59,070 nt of DNA, from positions 127,743 through 186,812 of the forward strand of contig FN648514.1 in the NCBI GenBank assembly GCA_000310025.1, read 5' to 3'. A program made the position numbers and the translations under genes. The notes beneath the pieces are model-generated. The model did not search any database. It saw only the letters and a program-made list of their open reading frames with translations, and had not been told where the DNA came from. The DNA is from Ectocarpus siliculosus. Lineage: Eukaryota > Sar > Phaeophyceae > Ectocarpales > Ectocarpaceae. Below are positions 32,970-42,966 of the stretch, one piece after another (the stretch's first letter is position 1; each line of letters starts with the position of its first letter).

Positions 32970-33770
32970 TGCCAACGACCACTAAACCAGCGGGGAAAAT
33001 AGTGGGTAGGGGCAAGAGTTCGGAGGGGCGCGCCGCAGATGGCAATGACACTGTCACCAACGAGGGTGGCATCGACGGCAGTCTGCCGAAAAAGAGCGTG
33101 GAGAGGGGGGCAAGCGGGAATGGTAGCACCAAGGGGCAGGATGGCGACAGTGACGGCTGTTCGGCCCAGAAGAGGAGTAGCAGCGATGGCCAGGAGGATC
33201 TCGACATTGATGACTACTCGGGGAAGGGTATAGGAGTAGCGGCGATGACCAGGAGGACGACGCACGTGATACCTACTCGGGTAAGAATAGGAGTAGCGGC
33301 GATGATCATCACATCTGGGGGCTTACGTTCGACGACAACTTGTACGACAACAAGGGCGTACACCCCGCAGAACGTGCAGAAAGTGTTGCAGAACTCCCAA
33401 GGCATTCAATCAACGCTGAGCCTTCGCCACGATGATAGCCAAGAGCAAGGAGAACGTGGACGATATCTTGCGTTTAGTTCCGCTGACCAAGCCCTGGATA
33501 TACAGACCCAAAGTCGGGGCATACGTCCAGTATGAGCAGACGACCACGAATACAGCGCAGGCCCCCTACAAAGGGAAGCCGAAAATGTTTGACTCGCGAG
33601 GAAGACGTCTTGATGTCAAGCGAGAAGAGGAGCGATCGGAGATCGGCTGTACTGCGACACCCGCCAACCCGCGGGGGCGGAAGAACAAAGCCCGGAGATC
33701 GACAAGGGTGGAGGATTCGGCCGAAGGTGGACATCGACGGACGAGAAAAAGAACGAAGCCGAAAACGTAG
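32970..33770 (+). pseudogene. Coding-like fragment with repeated Ser/Asp units, frame-broken
   Basis: From the ATG at 32970, one frame runs MPTTTKPAGKIVGRGKS to RSSSDGQEDLDIDDYSGKG. The repeat then continues in another frame as RSSGDDQEDDARDTYSGKN and RSSGDDHHIWGLTFDDN, so a small indel near 33229 shifts the frame. A second frame (33432-33770) has VGAYVQYEQTTTNTAQAPY and RRLDVKREEERSEIG. It may be a remnant of a repeated or mobile gene. I do not recognise the family. Confidence 0.35.
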
Positions 33771-33889
33771 TCGACCCTGGCGTCGTCCCTACAGCGGGAA
33801 GGGGTGTCAGGGTCAATCTTTTGCACCTGCACGGATGGCCAGAGGGCAGGTTGTGGGTGGGTTGTGAGCATCCTCAAGGTAGGGGCAGG

Positions 33890-34115
33890 TTTGTAGAGGG
33901 GGGTTGGTAGGAGGCCCCAACCTTGGCCAAACGGCTTGGTTGTACAAGGAAGGACGGATGCGGAAGGTTGGGAGGCAGCCACAACATCAGGCCACACCTA
34001 CCTCTTGGTTGTGCAAGCACAGATCACACAGGTTGGGAGCCATCCACAACCTTAGGCCAGACCTCCTGGTAGTGAAAGCACCGATGATACAGGTTGGGAG
34101 GCGGTCACAACCGAA
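33890..34115. repeat. Tandem repeat, about 72-bp unit
   Basis: Units around ACAGGTTGGGAGGC, CCACAACCTTAGGCCAGACC and TCCTGGTTGTGCAAGCAC occur three to four times. The array resumes at 34461 after the inserted element. Confidence 0.75.
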
Positions 34116-34120
34116 GGCCA

Positions 34121-34460
34121 TAATCGGTAAAATTAGACCATCCGGCTAGTCAGCGCTGACTTGCCGGATGGTCTAATTTTACCGATTAAAAGATATGCTC
34201 AGAGCTCGTTAGCACCCGGCCGGATCACATGGGCTTGAGGCTTTTGCGGCTTAATCACTGGGATTGAGAGTAGGGATCTCCGGGGCGTACCCCTCGCCAC
34301 CCGCTGCTGCTCTGTCAATGGTAATTCTACGCAAAGAAAAGTGATCCAGCCGGTATTCGAACTCGTGCGGGTATCCTTTAATTCGCGGAACTACTGTACA
34401 TAGTAGACCATCCGGCTAGTCAGCGCTGACCCTAGCCGGATGGTCTAATTTTACCGATTA
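34121..34460. mobile_element. 340-bp inverted-repeat (MITE-like) element with 5-bp target duplication
   Basis: Perfect 29-bp terminal inverted repeats: left end TAATCGGTAAAATTAGACC..., right end ...GGTCTAATTTTACCGATTA. Flanked by GGCCA at 34116-34120 and 34461-34465. Each end is itself a long hairpin because the terminal sequence is followed by its own inverted copy (34121-34187 and 34402-34460), both with the loop TAGTCAGCGCTGAC. There is no coding capacity. It interrupts a tandem-repeat unit whose neighbours show an unoccupied AGGCCAGACC site with one GGCCA. Confidence 0.85.
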
Positions 34461-34465
34461 GGCCA

Positions 34466-36261
34466 GACCTCCTGGCTGTAAGATTGTGTCGGTTCGATGG
34501 TCCGGGACAGGGTTATCTGGGGGTCATCCCACATTCCCACGGCTCGCCGGGGGTGCCCAGGGGGTCTCCCTGGGGTTCAACATTGTCACCCAGGGATCGA
34601 AAGGTAGAGTCGCATTTGTTGGCACGCGTGTTGGAACCCTTGCTGGCAAGGCATAACATCGTCAATTCTCACCTAAATTACTCATTTTCAACACATGATC
34701 ACTGGTTCACGCGGCATTTGCATCTGTAATGCCCGGGGTTTTAGACTTGTCCACCAAGGACAGGCCTTTGTAGCAACAATATCGCAAACTGTCTTGGGGG
34801 TGAACCAGAGGCTGCTTGAAGGAGAAAAGTAGCCGCAGGAAGGGTGTCTCGATATTGATTTCGCAACTCTAGACCGACCGTTGCCCCTCCCCACAGCAGC
34901 AGCAGTCCCGACGTTCAAAATTCCAATAATATTCTTGCATGACGTTCCAGGTTTGAGGTCGCTGATTCGCTTCAGCTGGTCTCAAGTGTGTCCGGGGGTG
35001 GTTGTCCCACTAACTGCTACCAGCAGGGAGGATGAAGAAAATAACAAATGCAACATATTCCCGCAGGGGAAGATCTTCTTCGTATTGTGTCATGACTTGA
35101 ATATGCCGAGGATGGGATACCATCACCACCGGCACATATGTATGATCTTTCTTGAACGTCCTCGGCGAACCCAATATGTGTAACTTGGTGTCGCCGTACT
35201 GGTACAACTAAGTGTATGGTATTGTTACCGACAAGGCAAACGACGTCAGTGCTGGAGAACGAAAGATAAAACATGTACAGGAACATCCAATGGTTAGCTC
35301 CAAGTTCTTGTGAGGTTGACTCAAATTCCCCCATAAGCTTTGTTTGTTTAGGTCACAACCCCACAATGTTTCGGAGACCGAGTTCTTATCGCGTGCTCCG
35401 CCGCAAGACTAGCTCAAGATCGTATCTTTGCTGAGGACGAAGGCTCCAGGAGAGCAACGAGTTCCAGCACTACCCGTGTGTTCCTTCAACTGCCGTTGTT
35501 GTTGTCAACGTTGTTTATTCGCCGAAACGGTTGCACGTGTTTATGGCGTGTACACAGCACCATGCACCACGCGCAGGAAGCCACCATGTCGGATTGCAGG
35601 CGTTCTCAGGAAAGTGTGGGCTAAGGTGACAACACTCTGTAAGTAAGAGATAAACTTCGAACTTCTCCTGTAGGTGCCCTGAAAAATACGGCGATGTTCA
35701 AGGCAAGCAACATCACTGTACCGAACGCCCATTTTGGGGACAAAATTCGCAATGTCTCTCACGCCAACTGAGCGTCCGCTGGGTTGACGGAGCTACGCAC
35801 ACTGCTGCACTTCCTAGTTCCCTGTACTTTCCGACTGAGCCACCCCTTGTACTGCCACAAACGCATAAACCTTGCAGGACGCGTACAACGCACAGGCTGG
35901 CAGTGCGCGCCTTCGACACCCTCTCATGCCTTCGCGCTGTCAGAGGTGCTCGGGGGGCCAGCGTCACGCCCACACTTCTTCCCTTTGCGGCCGGCAACGA
36001 ATTTCGTAAACCATGTCGTTACCGTATCTGTGCCCTCATCTTGTTCGCAGCATCTTTGTCAGAGAAACCCTTTTCCACCTGTATTTACAAAGATTCGGGG
36101 GCGTTAGCTACTCCAGGTTTTACAGAGTATGGTTTAAGTCTGCCTTTATAAAGTCGCAGAAATCAAAGTCACAGCAGCATCGATCGTCCCAACGAACGCC
36201 AAGCCGAACGTTCCCGAACGATTTTAACGGAAAAAAATGGGAGAAAAAAGGCTCAACCCAC
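34466..36261. other. Intergenic stretch, no gene recognised
   Basis: Holds the tail of the 72-bp tandem array and short open frames with no motif. I cannot support a gene here. Confidence 0.4.
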
Positions 36262-36740
36262 CTTGATCGCGGCATTCTTGCCGTCCACGCATCTGCCAGC
36301 CTGAAGATATCGCCCATAGGTGCTTGTAGACCCCCCATCTCCTGCTCTTTGACAGGCGTTTCCCCGTGGTGAGCTCTCAGATTGAAGCCGCCTTCCCCCC
36401 AGTTACCTTTCCTGGACCCCCCCCATACCTGCCAGATTTCACTGAGGCTTCCCCGTTTCCCGCAGCAGGCACCAAAGTTAGGAAGCTTTCCATAGAACCA
36501 GCCCGAGGGATGCGACGTACGAGCACCAGAACGTTCGACGTTTGACGTGGTCGTGGTTGTGGGGTTACCAGGAGCGTTGGTCTCGCCGTGAACACCTAAC
36601 GTGGACGAGGAACCGGCGTTTGCGGGGTCAAGCAACGCATCACCAACATCGCGTTCGGCACCGGACGCGCTGGCCAACGCGCCTAGTAGCCGGTGTGTGG
36701 TAGAGGTAGATCGTTCAAGAAGGTCCGTCATATGTTCTAC
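36262..36740 (-). CDS. Putative exon of an unrecognised protein
   Basis: An open frame bounded by a good acceptor (TTTGGTGCAG|GTAGAACAT) and donor (ATCAAG|GTGGGT). It encodes VEHMTDLLERSTSTTHRLLG, a Gly/Thr/Ser-rich linker, PSGWFYGKLPNFGACC and, near the end, ETPVKEQEMGGLQAPMGD plus FRLADAWTARMPRS. Its phase-0 acceptor fits the phase-0 donor at 36951 of the next upstream block. Protein-like composition suggests coding or formerly coding DNA, possibly transposon-derived. Family not recognised. Confidence 0.35.
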
Positions 36741-36950
36741 CTGCACCAAACGGTGGACGTTGGTCAGGAGGGCAGCGAACGTTAGTACCATGTGTGCCTT
36801 TCACAAACGTTTGGGCACGACAATAGTCATTTCCTAACGATATACACAACAGGATAGTGTGCTGTAAAACTGCTCTGTCCAGGAAATTGCACAAGACGGT
36901 GCCCTACGAGTCGGCATCTAGTACGCCGGAACGAAGGGTGGTGTACCCAC

Positions 36951-37805
36951 CTTGGCGTTCAGACGTGAGAGCTCACTGATGGTTGCAGGAGACGCCTTGT
37001 AGTGGGGCCGTGACTTGTCATCGGATGGGCGCAGTTGGCGTATCTCGTTCCGTGCAACAGGTGCCCGCTCAAGAAATTCCCGTGAGTTGAACGGAAACCT
37101 TTTGAGAAGCCAGTTCTCTGGAAGTTCCTCTTGCAGCTCAACGGCCCCGCGCACAAGCACTAGCCGTAGATACTCAACGGGATCAACCGTGCCTCGTTCA
37201 GTCATGTGTCCCTCCCCTCTTTCCTTGCCGTCAAACAGTTGCCGACGTACGTCCATGAAGCGGGGCAAGACATGGTTCACCAAACCGTCGGGCACATCGA
37301 CATGCTGGCGAGGGTTGTAGTAGGCAGCGGTGGCTGAACTTTCTCCGGGGCCAACGGCACCTGATTGCGACAGGGCGCTCTGTGCGCTCAGCGGACGATA
37401 CACGAGAGTGGTTGTTCCCAAAGCTCCGCCGTTGATGTCCTTCATGCGCGTTACCGCCTGAGTCTCACCAGGAGGAACCCTGGAGGTGCAATCGAGCATA
37501 ACATCACGCGGGGATGGGTAGAGTAAACTCGTCATGGGTATATTCCGTGACGACGGGTGATCACCTTATTTTAAGGCACCTGTTTGACATGCCCACCTGT
37601 TGCGAGCACCCTCTTGGGTCGCCGAGACGCGGGCCGCGTGGACAACGTGGCCGCCGACACTGTGCTCCTTGTGTAGCCTCTTGACTGCTGCGTACTCGTC
37701 TTTCGCGGTATATTCACCTCCGTCAGCGAACGTGAATACGCGCTCCCGGTACCACTTGGTTCTGTCGGTGAAGGTGGGGGACTTCTTCCTTGTTGAGCAC
37801 GTCAA
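36951..37805 (-). pseudogene. Unrecognised coding block interrupted by one in-frame stop
   Basis: Two open stretches in the same frame: 37805-37569 (RKKSPTFTDRTKWYRERVF ... VGGHVVHAARVSATQEG) and 37565-36951 (RDVMLDCTSRVPPGETQAV ... YYNPRQHVDVPDGLVNHVLP ... LERAPVARNEIRQL), separated only by a TAA at 37566-37568. Composition is protein-like throughout. No in-phase intron removes the stop (the only nearby AG acceptor gives an impossibly short intron), so I favour a nonsense mutation or a sequencing error. A donor AAG|GTGGGT at 36951 leads in phase to the 36740 block. Confidence 0.4.
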
Positions 37806-37819
37806 ATCTCCAGAACAAC

Positions 37820-38208
37820 AGTAGAGCGAGGCTAAAGAGCGGGCACAAGATGATTTCGAGGTCCTCCAAGCACATGATTGACCTCGCGCCCCCGTACTTC
37901 ATGGTCTTTCTTGTCCTGGTCCCCAGGATGGACATATCAAACAGAGACGGCCAAAAGCGGGTCGGTGCGAGAATGTGTTCGAGAGGCTGCTCTACAACAT
38001 GGCAATTCACAGATATCGATGGTACGCCACACGCAATATCTGACTCGTTCACCTCGAGGAAAACAAGAGGGCTTTCGTGGCAATGGGACCGAGTCTTGGG
38101 GTGATTGTTGTCCTTGACGAACTTGCGAAAATCTTCCCGTATGTGGACATCACTCCCTAAAGCACCGAAACACCGGGGAAGAAATATGTCGTAACGGACT
38201 GCGTACAA
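37820..38208 (-). pseudogene. Upstream coding-like fragment, different frame
   Basis: An open frame reading VHIREDFRKFVKDNNHPKTR, SPLVFLEVNESDIACGVP and LEHILAPTRFWPSLFDMSIL. It is adjacent to the 37805 block but in another frame, so it is either joined by an intron I could not place or frameshifted. Unrecognised family; may form one decayed gene or element with the two blocks downstream. Confidence 0.3.
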
Positions 38209-39404
38209 GTATGTACACAGCCGACTATTGCGGTAGACATACTAGAGTTATTGCGTTTCTACTTGGAGCTGTTTATGTGCATAGCCATGCGCCCTTCTCG
38301 ACAAGGTTTCCATCACCACGGACCTGGCTCTTGATGGACCACGGCTATCGATGCTGCGACGCCGCTCGATGCTGAAGGTTGCGCCGCTCTTGGAAGCGTG
38401 AGGCTGCTGACGTACTCAGATTGCCGCTCATCATCGAGAGATTTGGGCGCGCCGTCGCATTCATTGTCACTCGCATCATCCTTCAGCTCACGGTCATGTG
38501 CCATTCTGCTGTCACCGCCATCGCTTGCATCCTCTAGAGCTTGCATCCTCTAGAGAAAGGTCACCTTCATCCATGCTGTCTTCTCCTTGGGCCCTGCTTT
38601 CAGGCGTTCCCTCGACTCTTCCACCGTTGTCGCCGATCTGTTCCCTACGACATCTACATAGAGCGCTCCCCGTTGCAGACAGCTCCCTGCGCTCCATTAT
38701 GAGGCAGCGCGTTGCGGCCATCTTGATCCATTCAATCTACACTCGACAGCCTGAAGTACATATATGACGGGTGGAGAGGTCGTGGTAGAACAGATTGCAT
38801 TATTTTTCAATCCACCCTCTATGAAAGCCGTCAACTCTCTGAGGGTTAGGTAAGGATGGATAGAACGCACCACTGTGGGCTGATGATTGCACAACTTCAA
38901 CAGTACAATCCCAAGGCTTCCGATCTTAGCTTTCACCCACACCAGACAAGACCGAGAGGGACTATGAGTCCCGTTCACAGCCTTTTGAGTCCCTTTCACA
39001 GCCTTCGATGCCAGCACAGCATTGTTTTGCTTATTAACAGGTAAAAAGCCATCGAAGCACGACCATCGTGAGTTGCGTTCGGTTAACGTTCATGTGACTG
39101 CAAGTCCGATTCAGTACTGTTCTCAGTTCCCGTCACTTTGCGTGCCGGAAGATCCCCGCGTGCCTCGCTTCAGGGACAAAACAACTTGGTATATGGAGAC
39201 CAGTATAAAGACAAAAAAAAGAGCCCATCCCAAAAGCACGCATTATAAGGAACAATGCCCACTAGGGTACACATGGTACCGTATACCATGCGGAGTGTCC
39301 CTAATGTGGGGCAGGTGTACCTTCCAGATTCAATCTACGTCCTACCAAGGGTACACACACGTGAAAAACAATTGTAAGACACCCACATAGATCCACTAAT
39401 CGAA
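38209..39404. other. Intergenic stretch, no gene recognised
   Basis: Short non-conserved open frames only. A small direct repeat (TGCATCCTCTAGAG) occurs twice at 38527-38555. Confidence 0.4.
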
Positions 39405-39562
39405 AATCGGGGTCGTTGGGGTGTACTACTTACTGTATTAGTCGTGCATGCCGTACATTGACCTCGCATCCCTACAAAGCCGGGACGGAGCACGCCGGGT
39501 TCTCGCCGGACCAGGCTCTCACATCACCAAGCGCGAAGCGCCGTGAGGTATTTGGCGAGTCG
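39405..39562. repeat. Dispersed repeat family B, intergenic copy 3
   Basis: Shares with copy 1 the G-run and GTGTACT lead-in, CCTCGCATCCCTACAAAGCC, GGGACGGAGCACGCCGGGTT and the CACCAAGCGCGAAGCG end. Confidence 0.7.
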
Positions 39563-39862
39563 CATGAAGGGTGAGCTGCATCCTGCTAAGGGTGTTCGGC
39601 ACCTTGTGCTTACTTCCTTGTGTACGGATGACAGCTGCGTATGACTTAGTTTGTTTTCTGGTGCTTTCACTTCCAGAGACAGTTGTAAGCACTGTGTAAC
39701 TGCCTCGAGGATGCTTGACCATTATAACACAACGTGGTGCGATCATCCCCCGTTGCGTGGAGTGAGGGTTCTCGACCCCGCACAACATGATCTACTCGAA
39801 CACCATTCATGGTTGCCGCCATAAAAAAATCAAAGGAAAAAAAAACCCGGTAACCTGGTTGC

Positions 39863-40066
39863 CGAGTTCACGAAGTGAATTGGCTTGTTTTACAACGTCG
39901 TTGCCAAGCGACGAAAACCCAATCCCGATGGCAAACACCGAGGGGGGGGGCTTGTTTTACAACGTCGTTGCCAAGCGACGAAAACCCAACCCCGAAGGCA
40001 AACACCGGGGGGGGTGGGGAAACACCGGGGGGGGTGGGGGGGTAGGGGGGGGGGCGGGGACATTAT
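39863..40066. repeat. G-run tandem array with quadruplex potential
   Basis: A unit of about 70 bp (GGCTTGTTTTACAACGTCGT, TGCCAAGCGACGAAAACCC, GGCAAACACCG then a G-run) occurs twice, followed by shorter AACACCGGGGGGGGTGGGG copies and a nearly pure G tract to 40062. Four or more G-runs of at least four bases lie within 50 bp. Confidence 0.8.
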
Positions 40067-41170
40067 CATGTTATATATCTACTCACAGGATGGTCGTCGT
40101 GACGTGATACATTTCTTGCTATTATTATGGGGAAAAAAAAAAAGCTGGCTCGATTTTTGTATTTCTACAGCAGTATGGACCAGACGCCGACTGTACATAG
40201 AAGTCGTACGAGTGTCGACTTAGTTGTGCTGTCACAGCATCTTCCACGCACTTCTGGCAGTGCTGGTTTGTTGATTGGAGTCTTGTAGGTCGAGATACAG
40301 CCGTGATGTTCTCAGGTTGTGGAGGCCAAAGTGAACCAGAGCAAAAGTGAACCAGAGCAAAAAATTGCATGCATAGCTCGATTGCTGCTGTGTTTTTGCT
40401 ACAGCAGTAGTATGGACTAGACGCCGGACGGCGTCCGCGTACTACGGCAGCGACCTAACTGGATGGGATACTTCCCGCCACGGCGAACCATAGTACAATG
40501 CGATGCAGACATCCGTTCGTGTGTCGTGCGGCTGCCACATGTGTCGACGACAGGTACACGTAGAACTCTCGCCATGTTGTCGTTACCACGCAGGAGAACC
40601 CCTCGGAGATCTTCCACATGGTGCTACCACGACAGCAGTACTACTGTACATAGATGTCGTAGGAGAGTGAAGTTGTGCTGTCCGGCATCTGCCGCGCACT
40701 CTCCTACCGGTGCTTGCGTCGATTGGAGTCTTGTAGGCCGAAATACAAGAGTGGGTTGGGTTCCCGGGTTGTGGAAGCAAACCTGCCTGCAGCAACAGAG
40801 AAGGCGGTGTTCTATGTCCTACGGTATGCCGCTCAACCTATTATTTTTGCGACATGTGGTTACGTATGTCTTTGCCACTGCCGAAAAAGACCGCTGGATC
40901 TTTACGCCGTCCATCTTTCGCATTTTTCATTTTACACCGAACGACGCAGGACGGGTCGACCTTCATCATCATTGTTGTTGTGTCCTCACATTAAAAACCG
41001 TTCCAATCTCTCTCTACCCAGTACCTTCATATGTCCGTACTTGTGGATTATCTGTTGGAAATTGTGGGAATCCCTTCATTCCGAGAGAGCCATAGGTCGG
41101 CATCCGGTCTTTTCTTTTTTGTATGCACTTTTCTTCTTGTGAAGTTTTGACGTTGTGCTTGCCATCGTCG
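40067..41170. other. Intergenic stretch with a duplicated segment, no gene recognised
   Basis: Two related segments near 40160-40300 and 40630-40750 share CAGCAGTA and GTACATAGA, then GTCGTA, and GATTGGAGTCTTGTAGG, about 455 bp apart. Open frames here show no conserved motif. Confidence 0.4.
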
Positions 41171-41694
41171 CTTAAGTATTTGTGTCTTCAAACCTTCTCA
41201 GCCGGCCTTCAAACTTCTTGTTGATAAGTCTCCTTCGTAACTTCTCCGCGCATGATGAGTCATATGCGGTTATGACCTGCGCTTTGACTTTCACGATGGA
41301 TATTTTACCTCCCCGTCTTGCAATGGTGAGTACCTGCGTTATACGGAAGGATCGTTCCACGACGCAAACGTCGACGTCTCCTTTTTCTTCTTTTTTTCCT
41401 TCGCACTCCTTTCTTGCCGCGGTTTTCACACCGACTTCGAACTTCGAACGTGGGGTGCAATTTCCTCTCTTCGTACCTTCCTCGTCGGCCTCCTCCATCG
41501 TTATGTACATAATGTATACCTCGATTTTTCGGCTTTTCGATTCCGATAGACAAAACTACGGACTGACATGTCCCTTTCACCGCCGACGGGACCGCGCGCT
41601 CGTCGAGTGCCGAAATTCTTCACCACTTCCTTGCCTCTCCCAACACCGTCCCTTCTTCCCGCCCCTACAAATCATCTCCCCTTCTTCTTCTTCC

Positions 41695-41910
41695 CTTCCT
41701 CCCGGACACTCACCACCATCCGTCCTGGATGTTGGCCCCCAGCCCCATTGGGGGGCGGGGGGCAAATCCTCAACCCTATTACCCATATATCCCCGGGTTT
41801 TCCACCGAGGTGTCGGCGCTTGGGGGTCCTTTGGGGGGCGCGGGGGGGAGGCATATACCCATGTGTCCCCGGGTTTTCTGCCGAGGCCTCGGTGCTTTGG
41901 CTTCCCGCTC
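41695..41910. repeat. GC-rich repeat, copy 1 (CCCCATTGGGGGGCGGGG)
   Basis: CACCATCCGTCCTGGATG, CCCCATTGGGGGGCGGGGGG and CAATCCT/CAAATCCTCAACCCTA are shared with 44985-45090. Copy 1 also has an internal duplication of GTGTCCCCGGGTTTTC / ATATCCCCGGGTTTTC. Confidence 0.65.
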
Positions 41911-42314
41911 TCGCATGGTGTGCATCACCACTGGCGCTGCTGGCGCTGTGGAGCTGTGGAGATGCCCGAGAGATGGCAGACACCCCGCACACAACAGGGT
42001 CATCTTCGCAATCTTCGGATGCATGCCCAAGGAGCAGCCGCTAGTATTATAGCCCGCCAGTCGCCCGTCCGTCTGGTCGATTGGTCCAGCCAAACGTCAC
42101 CCTACAACAAGACGACCAAGGCTCCGAGTAGATTTGCGAGACTGTGTTATGTTCCCTGTTGTGCAGTGCTAGAGGAGGCGGCAGGGCAAGTTTGCCGGAG
42201 GCAAGGTGGTTCAATGTGAAAGCTGGTCAATGACTTGTTCCAATTGGATTGGACTGATTTCGAGCTTTGATTAAGGCTACCATGTACTGTAACTTACAAT
42301 AGATCTTGCCGTCC

Positions 42315-42540
42315 AACTCGGGTCGCGTGCTGCGAAGCCGGTGTGCAAATATGAGGTCACCCAAAAGCTAGCCCGCAGTGCCGAAGCTACACATACATAC
42401 CTATCTATTTACCCAAGGAAATGTTCCGAGAAATCGCACTCCGGCGTGGAGAATGCATTGATTCGGAAATCGGAGATTGAAACGAATATAACAAGACTCA
42501 TTATTCCGACTGCAGTCGACCCCGAATCACTATTTTAATA
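42315..42540. repeat. Direct repeat pair, left copy
   Basis: Shares TCGGGTCG, CGGTGTGCAAA, CACCCAAAA-GCTAG, CCGAGAA/CAGAGAACTCGCAC, GCATTG-TTCGGAAA and CGACCCCGAATCA with 42752-42966. About 437 bp apart; may be diverged terminal repeats of an element or a tandem duplication. Confidence 0.65.
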
Positions 42541-42751
42541 TATATTTTACTCCGTAATGTATATATATATACTCCGCAATGAATGGTTGTTATATTGGAA
42601 CACGTCTGTCTATACAGTCCGGTGTGCTGACCCCCGAGCTCAGCTTGTTGAACTGCAGTGGTTGAAAAATACACAATAGTATTGTCTTCGTTTTCATTTT
42701 TCATTCACCCAACCAAGGAACGAGAGTTCTGCCGACCTGCTGTGCTTCCTC

Positions 42752-42966
42752 GGGTCGAAGTGTGAACTCGAACTCGGTGTGCAAAGAAGACGCCACCCAA
42801 AAAAGCTAGATGTGCACAAGCTACACCCCTTCTACCTTCTGATACCAAAGGAGTATTCAGAGAACTCGCACGCCGATCGATATCGAGAAGAACGCATTGG
42901 GTCGGAAACCGGAAATGGTAGACAGAGTGTTATTCCGACCCTGGCCGACCCCGAATCAGTTTATTT
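42752..42966. repeat. Direct repeat pair, right copy
   Basis: Right partner of 42315-42540, ending in GGCCGACCCCGAATCAGTTT. No coding sequence is recognised between the copies. Confidence 0.65.

Noticed and set aside
34340-34420. Box B-like GTTCGAAT on the minus strand inside the 340-bp element
   Set aside because: No matching T-stem or acceptor stem, so not called as a tRNA gene or SINE head.
41182-42219. 345-codon open frame on the plus strand
   Set aside because: Low-complexity Ser/Pro/Arg composition, spans a GC-rich dispersed repeat, and has no motif; a comparably open frame exists on the other strand at 41172-41510. Most likely a chance ORF in GC-rich DNA.
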